DNA from: Peribacillus saganii
GTDB lineage: Bacteria > Bacillota > Bacilli > Bacillales > DSM-1321
DNA: 33,952 nucleotides
Reading direction: 5' to 3'
NCBI RefSeq assembly: GCF_003429095.1
Contig: NZ_QVTE01000070.1
Coordinates: 1 to 33,952, forward strand
A model generated the notes under the pieces. That model was not told the origin of the DNA, did no database searches, and worked only from the letters and a program-made list of their open reading frames with translations. This document shows positions 1-8,141 of this stretch, piece by piece. The position numbers were made by a program, and so were the translations under genes. How positions within the stretch are numbered: the first letter of the stretch is position 1; each line of letters opens with the position of its first letter.

Positions 1-2
1 GG

Positions 3-122
3 AACACAATCTACCAAAAGGTAGAGAGGTTCCCTTCTACTCGACTGAGCATTGCTTTTGGACTTTATTATATGTACAGCCTGGGTATCTCTTATGGGTT
101 ATTTATAATGTTATTACAATAA
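3..122 (+). CDS. C-terminal tail of an upstream gene, probably a membrane protein (partial)
   Basis: The window opens inside an open frame that ends at TAA 120-122. It gives 39 residues with a hydrophobic, Tyr/Leu/Gly-rich end (segment SIAFGLYYMYSLGISYGLF), as expected of a last transmembrane helix. A terminator hairpin follows 33 bases later, which fits the end of a transcription unit. A second frame, opening at base 2, is also free of stops until about base 130, so the frame choice is uncertain. No family is recognised from so short a tail. Confidence 0.3.
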   Translation, partial: NTIYQKVERFPSTRLSIAFGLYYMYSLGISYGLFIMLLQ

Positions 123-154
123 TACAGTAAATTCGGAATGAAAATATAAAAAAT

Positions 155-188
155 GCCTTTGTCCGGGAATGCCGGCTAAGGCTTTTTT
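155..188 (+). terminator. Rho-independent terminator of the upstream gene
   Basis: A GC-rich stem (outer arms GCCTT at 155-159 and AAGGC at 178-182, with an inner CCGG/CCGG pair) is followed directly by six T on the + strand, then more T-rich sequence. It separates the off-window upstream gene from the TRAP transporter operon. Confidence 0.8.
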
Positions 189-632
189 GTGTTTTTTGGA
201 AATGTCTCGACTTTTAATGTCTCAGATATTCTTGTTATAAAATTGTTGTCAGACTGCTTACATACATGGAATTACGTTTTAGAATAGTGAGCACTTGTGG
301 CTAGTGGTTTAAATTTATTTACCATAATTACAGTTGGTTATAAGCTGGAAAATATAAGTAACAACATAGTTTACAAGTGATCAGGAAATTTTATAAAAAA
401 AATCTATAATATGTTGTAAAAAATTCGATTTTATAATAATATAAAAACATATTAAATTTAAAAGATTCTCAATTATTAAAATTTTATAAAAAATATCTTC
501 CATCTAGTACTTACTATCTATCAGGTAATGAGTGTTTTTCATCTATGGAATCCAACAAGATGAAGGTGTAGATTACAAATTTCTTATTATTTGAGAGGGG
601 TGATGATACTATTCATTACATAAGAACTTAAA
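189..632. other. Long AT-rich upstream region of the TRAP operon
   Basis: About 480 bases with no coding frame lie between the terminator and the binding-protein gene. The stretch 380-500 is extremely AT-rich and has several TATAAT-like hexamers (for example 405-410 and 432-437), but I cannot pair any with a convincing -35 box at normal spacing. It carries a 15-base motif that recurs in the 26.4-26.5 kb intergenic region (see 398-412). A long leader before a transporter gene often holds regulator sites. I see no riboswitch or T-box that I can name. Confidence 0.5.
398..412 (+). promoter_or_regulatory. Candidate shared operator motif, copy 1
   Basis: The 15-mer AAAAATCTATAATAT at this site is repeated exactly at 26459-26473. 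Its core, ATCTATAATAT, occurs a third time at 26508-26518. All three copies lie in non-coding DNA upstream of genes of this island. The motif is AT-only apart from one C, so chance recurrence in AT-rich DNA is a real alternative. No regulator gene is visible in the window to match it. Confidence 0.3.
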
Positions 633-646
633 TGAAAGCGCTTTAT
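633..646 (+). promoter_or_regulatory. cre-like CcpA site overlapping a -10 box
   Basis: TGAAAGCGCTTTAT matches the Bacillus catabolite-response element (TGNAANCGNWNNCA) in all but the last two bases, with a palindromic AAAGCGCTTT centre. A perfect TATAAT at 644-649 overlaps its 3' edge; no good -35 is seen. The ribosome site of the binding-protein gene follows at 661-668, so the mRNA leader would be only about 15-20 bases. The position suggests CcpA-type carbon catabolite repression of transporter expression by blocking the promoter. The family knowledge is firm; the site itself is an inference. Confidence 0.5.
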
Positions 647-675
647 AATTTAGAGATAAAAAAGGAGGAAATTTG

Positions 676-1689
676 ATGAAAAAGATTTTTCTGGGTTTTG
701 CGTCACTTATGATTGTTTTGTCTATAGTTCTAGCCGGCTGTGGTTCTAACAACACCTCGGGAGGCAGCAGCGAACCTGCCAGCGCTGATTCAGGTAAAAA
801 GACTCCAGCTGGCAATAAATATTTAACGATTGCAACAGGGGGAACTTCCGGAGTTTATTATATTCTCGGAGGAGCGATGGCTAAAATTTACAACGAAAAG
901 TTAGGGTATAATGCGTCCGCACAAACTACAAGCGGTGCTGTAGAAAATATCAATCTGTTAAATGCAAAAAAAGTAGATATGATTTTAGTTATGTCAGATT
1001 CCATGGCTGATGCGGAAGCAGGTAAAGGCAGCTGGGAAAAGACTGGAGCAATTAAAAATATGAAAGCGCTAGGCGGTCTTTACATGAATTATGTTCACGT
1101 AATTGCGCCTAAAAACAAAAATATTAAGTCAATCAATGATCTTAAAGGGAAGAAGATTGGTGTGGGTGCTCCAAACAGCGGAACTGAAGTTAATGCCCGA
1201 ATGGTGCTGAAAGGGTATGGGTTAACATATGACGATGTAAAGCCGGATTATCTGTCGTTTGCTGAATGTGTAGAGCAGTTAAAGAATGGGACGATTGACG
1301 CTGCCTTTATAACTGCAGGGTTAGGGGTTTCAGCGGTTACTGATTTACAAACAGCAGTGGATGTAGAAATTGTGCCTGTTGAAGCAGCTGAAATTGAAAA
1401 AATGAAAGCAGACGGAGCAGCGGTTTCTGCAGGTGAAATTCCTCCAGGTACTTATAAAAATGACAAAGCTGTTCCTACAGTAGCGATAAAAAATCTTTTA
1501 GCTGTCCGAGATGACATGCCAGAAGAACAAGCATATGACCTTACAAAAACGTTTTATGAAAGCTTAAAAGAATTGGCAGCTGCCCATAATACGGCAGAAC
1601 AAATCATTGTTGACGAAGCTGCGAAGGATTTAGTTACTCCGCTTCATCCTGGAGCAGAGAAATATTTTAAAGAAATCGGAAAGAATTAA
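676..1689 (+). CDS. TAXI-family TRAP transporter substrate-binding lipoprotein
   Basis: Extracytoplasmic binding protein of a tripartite ATP-independent periplasmic-type transporter. It captures a carboxylate-like solute at the outer face of the membrane and hands it to the fused permease encoded next. The 337-residue product begins with a lipoprotein signal: MKK, a hydrophobic core, then the lipobox LAGC near residue 21 followed by a Ser/Gly/Asn-rich linker. The mature part shows TAXI features such as ATGGTSGVYY near residue 53 and the lobe motif SINDLKGKKIGVGAPNSGTE. I prefer ATG 676 to the in-frame TTG at 673, because AAAGGAGG at 661-668 lies 7 bases upstream of the ATG. The ligand cannot be read from sequence. 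TAXI proteins are known for glutamate, 2-oxoglutarate and other organic acids, and the neighbours point to a 2-hydroxy or sugar acid. Confidence 0.93.
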   Translation: MKKIFLGFASLMIVLSIVLAGCGSNNTSGGSSEPASADSGKKTPAGNKYLTIATGGTSGVYYILGGAMAKIYNEKLGYNASAQTTSGAVENINLLNAKKVDMILVMSDSMADAEAGKGSWEKTGAIKNMKALGGLYMNYVHVIAPKNKNIKSINDLKGKKIGVGAPNSGTEVNARMVLKGYGLTYDDVKPDYLSFAECVEQLKNGTIDAAFITAGLGVSAVTDLQTAVDVEIVPVEAAEIEKMKADGAAVSAGEIPPGTYKNDKAVPTVAIKNLLAVRDDMPEEQAYDLTKTFYESLKELAAAHNTAEQIIVDEAAKDLVTPLHPGAEKYFKEIGKN

Positions 1690-2006
1690 TTTTGTCCTAA
1701 TAATCTAGGGGAATATGATTTGTATCATATTAGAATGACAGCAGCAGCAACTACATCACCCCCTTTTTCTGTTTTTGGAATCTACAATAGGGAACCCTCA
1801 CAACTCATTAAGAAGAAAGCAACTAAACGTGTCAACCCTAAGAAACTTGCCATTTGAACTGTCGCATTTGCCTCTTTCTACCGTGCTACAATCAGTAATT
1901 CATCAGTTGGAATAACTCGGATTTTTCTTCCAGAATATCCTTCTATTAGATCAAATAGTTATTGTGAAATATAATCACGAATTGCATACAGAAAGGAAGT
2001 GTGAAA
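1690..2006. other. Intergenic gap inside the TRAP operon
   Basis: About 310 bases separate the binding protein from its permease, unusually long for a TRAP operon. There is an 8-bp stem hairpin early in it (1712-1731) and the permease ribosome site at 1992-1999. On the minus strand, short open stretches look weakly protein-like but are broken by stops, so this may be decayed coding DNA. No promoter can be called with confidence. Confidence 0.4.
1712..1731 (+). other. Intercistronic stem-loop after the binding-protein gene
   Basis: Perfect inverted repeat AATATGAT / ATCATATT with a TTGT loop, 23 bases after the stop codon. No T-run follows, so it is not a classical terminator. Such hairpins often protect the upstream message and let a binding protein accumulate above its permease; that role is inferred here. 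Confidence 0.4.
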
Positions 2007-3995
2007 ATGGAACAAAAGAAAGCAAATATTGAATTTGAAAGAGATGTATATAACGAAAATATTGAAAAAGCGCATGCGCTGCTGGAGGAATATGATCCAG
2101 AGGCAAATTATCGGAAATTTGATAAAAAGTGGCTTGGATGGTTAGTTTCCGCTATTGCCATTTGCTTTGCGCTATTTCACTTATATACAGCCTGGGCGGG
2201 TCCTCTCATAACCCTTAAGCACCGATCTCTGCATGTTGCTGTAATCCTATGTCTCATCTTTTTATTATACCCGGGCTTTAAAAAAGGCTCCCGTAAATCC
2301 CTTTCGTTTTATGATGCAATCCTTGCAGTTCTTTCGCTAACCTCAGCCGGCTATATTTTTATATACTACACAGAAATTGTAAATCGCGGAGGACTCGCTT
2401 CTTCTGTAGATATCATTTTTTCTACGATAACTTGCGTACTGGTATTAGAGGCTTCAAGGCGAGTAGCAGGATGGGAATTAACGGCAATGGCTGGTATCTT
2501 CGTTGCATACGCTTATTTAGGGCCATATCTTCCGGGTGATTTCGGCCATCGGGGTTATACGCTTGGAGATATTTTTTCATATTTTTATGTGACGACAGAA
2601 GGACTATATGGAGATGCCATAGCCGTATCGTCGACATTTATCATCTTGTTTATCATTTTTGGTGCTTTCCTAACAAAAAGCGGCATGGGTACATTGTTTA
2701 ATGATTTATCGCTTGCTGCGGCAGGCGGAGCAAAAGGCGGACCTGCTAAAGTAGGCGTAATCGCAAGCGCTGTTCATGGCTCCATCAATGGTTCCGCAGT
2801 AGCCAGCGTAGTAACAACAGGTTCTTTTACAATACCATTGATGAAAAAGGTTGGATATAAGCCAGAATTTGCAGCTGGAGTTGAGGCAACAGCTGCTGTA
2901 GGCGGACAAATTCTTCCACCAGTTATGGGAGCTGCAGCTTTTATCATGGCTGAAACTCTCGGACTTCCTTATGTAACAATTTGTTTAGCAGCACTAATTC
3001 CTGCACTAATGTATTATTATGGATTACTTGTTCAGGTTCATCTTCGCGCTGATAAAGACAATTTAACTGGATTGAACAAAGAAAACCTACCGAAAGTAAA
3101 AGAGGTTTTAAAACAAAGAGGACATTTGCTGATCCCAATCATTCTTTTGGTTGTCCTTCTATCCATGCACTTCTCGCCTACTTATGTGGGAGTTTTTACG
3201 ATTCTCGCTACTATTGCTATTGCTGCATTGCGTAAAGAAACAAGAATGGGTTTTAGGGATATATTAAACGCTCTTGAGCAGGGTGTTAGAGATACACTTA
3301 GTGTCGCAGCAGCCTGCGCTGCGGTTGGTATAACTGTAGGGGTTTTCAGCTTGACAGGGCTTGGTCTGAAATTTGCTAATATCATCGTTTCCTTAGGCCA
3401 GGGAGATCTTTTCATTACCCTATTATTAACAATGTTGGCTTCCATCATTTTAGGCTTAGGCTTGCCATCCATCCCTTGCTACATTATTACAGCTACAATG
3501 GCGGCCCCAGCTCTGTCAAATTTCGGCATTAGCCCATTGGCCGCTCATCTTTTCGTATTCTATTTTGGAGTCATCGCAAATTTAACTCCGCCTGTTGCAC
3601 TTGCCGCTTTTGCTGGAGCAGGTATTGCAGGTTCAGAACCGCAGCGCACTGGCTGGATTTCTTGTAAACTAGCACTTGCAGGATTTATTGTACCGTTTGT
3701 TTTTGTTTATAAGCCATCCATTTTGATTCTCAATTCGAGTTTAATGGATATCGCTATAAGTACGGTTACTTTAGTTATTGCAGTGACGATTTTAGCCGCA
3801 GCAATTGAAGGGTTTATTTTTAGCAGGCTCAATTGGTTTTCACGTATCGTCCTAATTCTTTGTGCAGTAGGTCTGATCTTCCCGAATGTTCTAGCAACAA
3901 CTGTTTCTATGGTTGCAACTGTTGCTATTCTGGGTTTTCAATATTACCAAAGAAAGCAAACGGATATAGGGCTTTCTGTAAATAAGATTCTTTAA
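2007..3995 (+). CDS. TRAP transporter fused permease (DctQM-type, TAXI class)
   Basis: Integral membrane component that drives solute import using an ion gradient, working with the TAXI lipoprotein upstream. The 662-residue product has a short charged N-terminus, four to five helices of the small-subunit type (roughly residues 45-160), and then a DctM-like part. That part contains the re-entrant-type segments HGSINGSAVASVVTTGSFTI and GQILPPVMGAAAFIMAE, and near residue 480 LGLGLPSIPCYIITATMAAP, all typical of fused TRAP permeases. ATG 2007 is chosen over GTG 2001 because AAAGGAAG at 1992-1999 would touch the GTG. The length is normal for fused TAXI permeases. The substrate is unknown. Confidence 0.94.
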   Translation: MEQKKANIEFERDVYNENIEKAHALLEEYDPEANYRKFDKKWLGWLVSAIAICFALFHLYTAWAGPLITLKHRSLHVAVILCLIFLLYPGFKKGSRKSLSFYDAILAVLSLTSAGYIFIYYTEIVNRGGLASSVDIIFSTITCVLVLEASRRVAGWELTAMAGIFVAYAYLGPYLPGDFGHRGYTLGDIFSYFYVTTEGLYGDAIAVSSTFIILFIIFGAFLTKSGMGTLFNDLSLAAAGGAKGGPAKVGVIASAVHGSINGSAVASVVTTGSFTIPLMKKVGYKPEFAAGVEATAAVGGQILPPVMGAAAFIMAETLGLPYVTICLAALIPALMYYYGLLVQVHLRADKDNLTGLNKENLPKVKEVLKQRGHLLIPIILLVVLLSMHFSPTYVGVFTILATIAIAALRKETRMGFRDILNALEQGVRDTLSVAAACAAVGITVGVFSLTGLGLKFANIIVSLGQGDLFITLLLTMLASIILGLGLPSIPCYIITATMAAPALSNFGISPLAAHLFVFYFGVIANLTPPVALAAFAGAGIAGSEPQRTGWISCKLALAGFIVPFVFVYKPSILILNSSLMDIAISTVTLVIAVTILAAAIEGFIFSRLNWFSRIVLILCAVGLIFPNVLATTVSMVATVAILGFQYYQRKQTDIGLSVNKIL

Positions 3996-4051
3996 CAGTT
4001 AGTGAATTAATTGGAGTTTACCACAGTGACTAAACTTTGGGAGGTGCCTGC

Positions 4052-5260
4052 GTGAACTTTGATTTAAGTGATGATAATCTGCAGGTTAAAAAAATGGCAC
4101 AAAATTTTGCAGAGAAAGAGATACTGCCTAATCTAAAATATTATGAAACCGAAAGAATATTTCCTAAGGCTATCCTCAAAAAAATGGGAGAAACGGGAAT
4201 GTTCGGAGCATGTTTTCCTGAAAAATATGGCGGTTCGGAAATGGGCTTTTTAAACCTAGCAATTATAGCCGAGGAAATATCAAAAGCCCACCCCGCTTTT
4301 GGATATGCGTTTAACATGCAAGGGATGACATGTCCATTCACAATATTAAATTGGGGGACAGAAGAACAAATCAAAAAATATGTTCCTGATTTAATAAAGG
4401 CTAATTTAATCGGTATGTTTGCGCTAACAGAGTCTGGGGGAGGCTCTGATCCGGCAGGTTCCATGAAAACTACAGCCCGTTTGGACGGTGATGAATACGT
4501 AATTAATGGCTCAAAAACATGGATTACCTTCGCAAATGAAGCAGATGTAGGAGTTCTTTTCGCAAAGACGGATCCTAAAGCGGGAAGAAAAGGAATTTCC
4601 GCGTTTATTATTGAAACAAATAATCCTGGATTCTCAGCAAAACCGATTGAAATAAGTTCATTAGGCTATATGATGAGAAGCTGTGAGATTTTCCTGGAAG
4701 ATTACCGGATACCTAAAAGCGCGTTGCTGGGCAAAGAAGGAGAAGGCTTCAAAATTGCCATGAACGCTCTGGATTACGGGCGCCTTACTGTTCCTGCAAG
4801 GCTTGTCGGTATAGCTCAAGGTTGTTTGGAAGCATCTATTAAATATAGCAATGAAAGAGTAGTAAGCGGAAAACCTATTGGCGAATATCAAATGATCAAA
4901 CATTTGCTCGCAGATATGGCAGTCGAAACAGATGCAGCCAGATTAATGACTTATCGAAGTGCGTTTCTGAAAGATAGGGGAGAGGTTGCAACACGACAGA
5001 GTTCCTATTCTAAATATTTTGCATCAGAGGTTGCAGTAAAAGTAACCCGAAATGCTCTCGAAATTTTTGGCGCAAATGGAATTTCTGATGATTTTCCGAT
5101 TATGAAGTATGTCAATTATGCTAATATGCTTCATTTTGGTGAAGGATCCGCCAACATTCAAAGAATACTTATAGCAAATGACGCCCTGGGATGGAAAAAT
5201 GCGAATCGCCACCAGATAAAGAGAAAGTTTTCTTTAAACAGCGACTTAGTACTAAGTTAA
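4052..5260 (+). CDS. Acyl-CoA dehydrogenase
   Basis: FAD enzyme that makes a 2,3-double bond in an acyl-CoA. The 402-residue product has the full family layout: helical N-domain, the middle beta-domain with ALTESGGGSDPAGS (about 125-137) and NGSKTWIT (152-159) for flavin and substrate contact, and the C-terminal helical domain. Glu364 in GEGSANIQR sits where medium-chain and butyryl-CoA dehydrogenases keep the catalytic base, so the enzyme should be active. The start is GTG 4052, with GGAGG at 4040-4044 seven bases upstream; a TTG at 4037 would lie inside the ribosome site. It is the first enzyme gene after the transporter and is followed closely by the first LarA-like gene. Substrate chain and branching cannot be predicted. 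Confidence 0.9.
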   Translation: MNFDLSDDNLQVKKMAQNFAEKEILPNLKYYETERIFPKAILKKMGETGMFGACFPEKYGGSEMGFLNLAIIAEEISKAHPAFGYAFNMQGMTCPFTILNWGTEEQIKKYVPDLIKANLIGMFALTESGGGSDPAGSMKTTARLDGDEYVINGSKTWITFANEADVGVLFAKTDPKAGRKGISAFIIETNNPGFSAKPIEISSLGYMMRSCEIFLEDYRIPKSALLGKEGEGFKIAMNALDYGRLTVPARLVGIAQGCLEASIKYSNERVVSGKPIGEYQMIKHLLADMAVETDAARLMTYRSAFLKDRGEVATRQSSYSKYFASEVAVKVTRNALEIFGANGISDDFPIMKYVNYANMLHFGEGSANIQRILIANDALGWKNANRHQIKRKFSLNSDLVLS

Positions 5261-5279
5261 GAATTGTGAGAGTGAGTGT

Positions 5280-6545
5280 ATGCTTGAATACCCAAGATTC
5301 TGCAAAATACAGCAAAACTATCCAAATCATATAGTAGAGAATTTAAAGGATACTATATTTTCTGAGCTTGATAAGGTTCTTGAAAGAACGAAACTTCCAG
5401 TTGGTTCCTCCATTGCTATAACAGCAGGGAGCAGAGGTATTAATCAAATAGCTGTGATATTGAAATTTATTGTGGAAAAGTTGTCAGAGGAAGGATTTAA
5501 ACCATTTCTATTTTCGGCAAAAGGCAGCCATGGCGGCGGTGAAGCAGGAGGGCAAAAAGAGCTGCTTGAAAGCCTCGGAGTTACTGAAGAATTCATTGGC
5601 ACAACTATAAGCTGCTCTGCAGAAGTAGTATGCGTTGGCTACACTGAGGAATATTTGCCAGGCTTGCCCATATATACCGCAAAGGAAGCGGCAGAAGCGG
5701 ATTCAGTGCTAATAGTGAATCGCATAAAACCGCACACAAATTTTAAGGGGGATTTTGAAAGCGGTATTTTGAAGATGCTCTCGGTTGGTATGGGACGATC
5801 AAAGGGAGCTGCTACTGTTCATAAACAGGGTAATGATAATTTGTTAGCGTCAATAAAGGCGATCGGTAAAGGGGCTCTTAACCGATTAAACGTTATTGGT
5901 GCAATAGCGATTGTAGAAAATGCTTATGATGTTACAGCTAAGATCGAAGGCATTCCAGCTGATGAAATTATGAATAAAGAACCAGAATTGTTAAAACTGG
6001 CAAAAAAAATGATGCCTTCCATTCCCTTTTCTAAATTGGATTTATTGATTGTTCAGCAAATAGGAAAAAATTTCAGCGGAACTGGCATGGACACAAATAT
6101 TATTGGCCGGATCCGTATAAACGGAAGCCCTGAAACGAATGAACCATTTATTCAATATATTGCTGCTCTGTCTGTTTCCGAGGAGTCGTGCGGAAATGCC
6201 ATTGGGGTTGGGCTTGCTGACTTTACAACAAGAAGATTGGTTAATGCAATCGATTATCAGAAAACATATACAAATGCTCTTACAAGCGGCAACGTAATGC
6301 GCGTTGCAATTCCTCTGATTACTGAGAATGATAATGACCTTTTTGAAACTGTTGTTAAAGCTCTCAAACCTGAAAATCCAGCAGAGTTAAGGGTTATGGT
6401 TATCAAAAACACCTTGGATCTTCATGAGTTTTGGATTTCTGAAGGACTAATGTCAGACGCAGATAAAAATGAGCGTCTCAAGATTGTTTCGGATTTATTA
6501 CCCCTAACATTTGACGAATATAACAATTTTAATTTTCAAGATTAA
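5280..6545 (+). CDS. LarA-like protein (DUF2088, nickel-dependent racemase superfamily), copy 1
   Basis: Member of the superfamily of lactate racemase LarA, whose characterised members racemise or epimerise 2-hydroxyacids with a nickel-pincer (NPN) cofactor. The 421-residue product keeps the expected residues in order: His84 (GSHGGG, aligned with LarA His108), His152 (KPHTNF, His174), Lys165 (ILKML, the cofactor-tethering Lys184) and His181 (VHKQG, Ni ligand His200). The C-terminal half has a GKNFSGTGMDTNIIGR segment shared with the second copy at 26658. It is clearly outside true lactate racemases by overall sequence, so the substrate is unknown. No larB, larE or intact larC is in the window; a larC relic lies at 30286-30805. 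ATG 5280 follows a weak ribosome site, 20 bases after the dehydrogenase stop. Confidence 0.8.
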   Translation: MLEYPRFCKIQQNYPNHIVENLKDTIFSELDKVLERTKLPVGSSIAITAGSRGINQIAVILKFIVEKLSEEGFKPFLFSAKGSHGGGEAGGQKELLESLGVTEEFIGTTISCSAEVVCVGYTEEYLPGLPIYTAKEAAEADSVLIVNRIKPHTNFKGDFESGILKMLSVGMGRSKGAATVHKQGNDNLLASIKAIGKGALNRLNVIGAIAIVENAYDVTAKIEGIPADEIMNKEPELLKLAKKMMPSIPFSKLDLLIVQQIGKNFSGTGMDTNIIGRIRINGSPETNEPFIQYIAALSVSEESCGNAIGVGLADFTTRRLVNAIDYQKTYTNALTSGNVMRVAIPLITENDNDLFETVVKALKPENPAELRVMVIKNTLDLHEFWISEGLMSDADKNERLKIVSDLLPLTFDEYNNFNFQD

Positions 6546-6605
6546 AGCGGCTTGTGAGGGGAGGGCATAACAGAGGAAAATAAATAGTGTTAAGGTCGTG
6601 AAACC

Positions 6606-8021
6606 ATGCAACACTTAATACCAATAATCACATTAACAAGAGGATGTATATTACTGACATTGGGATTATCCTATATGCTTTATTCACTGTTTTCCATACC
6701 TCTTGAATTTTTTCTTATTGGGTTAGTGGTTCTCGCATTTATCATATCCTGGCCGTGGATGGCACCTTTCCCCAAGATTATGAGCGGCTTATTGCTTTTG
6801 CTGGGAAACGTGCTTTTTTTCATAACCGGTGGGAGCGGATCATATTGGGCTAGTGCGATCCTGGATAATGTTGCATTAGTTACTTTATTTGTGACAGTGC
6901 CTTTATTATCTTATCCGCTGCGAAATGGCGGTTATATTGAATACACAGATCATTTCATTACACGGTACTTAAAGACGGACATAAAAAAAGTAACATTCGT
7001 AACTGCATTGACATGTATTGTCAGTTCTTTTCTAAATTTAGGCTCCATAAGAGTTATGTACGATTTATTCTCCGAACGATTTGGGAATTCAAGCAAGTTA
7101 TTCGCGAGAAGCCTTGTACAAGGATTCTCTCTTGCAGCCTTTTGGTCACCTTATTTTGCAGGTGTAGCGATCATTTTGCATCTTGTTGGAGTACGATTCA
7201 TTTCATTTTTTCTTTATGGTTTATTAATGGTTTTTATATGCTATCTCACTTCTATCTTTATTAATTATCAGTATTTAATGAGAGAGGAGCAGCTGGCAAC
7301 CACTCCATTATTGGCTGCAGGAAATGAAAGTGATGAAGGGTATGTACAACATAATTTTCATACTATTGTCCATCATCCTGTTAAGCATCAAAGAGGCGTT
7401 GAACTGATTATTGCTTTTATTGGTTTGTTTCTAGCATTATTTCTTTTAGAAAAATGGCTTCATTATAATGTGCTGATTTTAATTTCAATACTCGCTATTA
7501 GCTATTCCATCCTTTGGTCAATTGCGATAGGGAAAATTAAAGAATATATCTTTTCTTTAAAAAATTACTTTACTGTTGTAGCACCAAATGTACATACAGA
7601 ATCTATCATGATTATTTCGGCAACATTTTTTTCCCAAATGGTACTGCTAACAGAATTTCCCGATTATATATCAGGATTATTTTTTCAGATCAGTAATCTT
7701 TCACTAATATTAACCATTTTTATCATAATTTTCACATGTGCAGTCTCATCTATTTTCATACATCAAATTCTTCCAATATCACTTTTTGCAACAACGCTGT
7801 CACCTGAAATAATTGGGCTAAAGCCAGAACTATTTGCCTTAACTCTTGTAATAAGCTGGGGAATAACCCCTTTAATATCGCCCGTTTCAGCAGCCAATTT
7901 ACTGGCAGCCAATCTGTTTAAAACCAGAGCCATTGAAATAGGTATATGGAATATTAAATATACCGTATCAATTATTTTCTTATCATCCGTATTGATATTT
8001 TTTTTAAATAATACTTTTTAA
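6606..8021 (+). CDS. Polytopic membrane protein, possible organic-acid permease, family not recognised
   Basis: A 471-residue protein with about 12 hydrophobic helices spread over its length. One polar, His-rich cytoplasmic-type loop lies near residues 225-265 (contains HNFHTIVHHPVKHQ). Two stretches look functional rather than merely hydrophobic: FWSPYFAG in the middle, and SWGITPLISPVSAANLLAAN near residues 418-437. Their Ser/Pro/Asn-rich breaks resemble the re-entrant loops of ion-transporter-superfamily carriers. I cannot assign it to a named family. Placed between LarA-like and RraA-like genes, it may be a second uptake or efflux route for a pathway acid (inference). ATG 6606 is the first start in frame; the ribosome site is weak. 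Confidence 0.6.
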   Translation: MQHLIPIITLTRGCILLTLGLSYMLYSLFSIPLEFFLIGLVVLAFIISWPWMAPFPKIMSGLLLLLGNVLFFITGGSGSYWASAILDNVALVTLFVTVPLLSYPLRNGGYIEYTDHFITRYLKTDIKKVTFVTALTCIVSSFLNLGSIRVMYDLFSERFGNSSKLFARSLVQGFSLAAFWSPYFAGVAIILHLVGVRFISFFLYGLLMVFICYLTSIFINYQYLMREEQLATTPLLAAGNESDEGYVQHNFHTIVHHPVKHQRGVELIIAFIGLFLALFLLEKWLHYNVLILISILAISYSILWSIAIGKIKEYIFSLKNYFTVVAPNVHTESIMIISATFFSQMVLLTEFPDYISGLFFQISNLSLILTIFIIIFTCAVSSIFIHQILPISLFATTLSPEIIGLKPELFALTLVISWGITPLISPVSAANLLAANLFKTRAIEIGIWNIKYTVSIIFLSSVLIFFLNNTF

Positions 8022-8036
8022 ATATTATAAACACTT

Positions 8037-8046
8037 AAGGAGGTGA
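8037..8046 (+). other. Orphan strong Shine-Dalgarno sequence
   Basis: AAGGAGGTGA is a near-perfect ribosome site, but no ATG/GTG/TTG lies 5-10 bases downstream. The overlapping GTG at 8044 would give only a 9-codon peptide. A frame from CTG 8057 runs 22 codons to a stop near 8124. It may be a leader peptide, or the remains of a start lost by deletion before the RraA-like gene. Confidence 0.3.
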
Positions 8047-8141
8047 ACAGTAGAAACTGTATTTATCTGTAAAGAATCATGTACTGATCGATGCTGTAGA
8101 AGCAAATGGAAGGATAATAATTTGAAAAGGATGTGGGTCTC

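Noticed and set aside
1830..1990. Short protein-like stretches on the minus strand (for example GYSGRKIRVIPTDELLIVAR)
   Set aside because: Broken by stops within about 30 codons and not assignable to any family; mentioned only as a possible relic.
7013..7264. 83-codon + strand frame inside the membrane protein gene
   Set aside because: It lies wholly within the larger gene in another frame, with aromatic-rich shadow composition.
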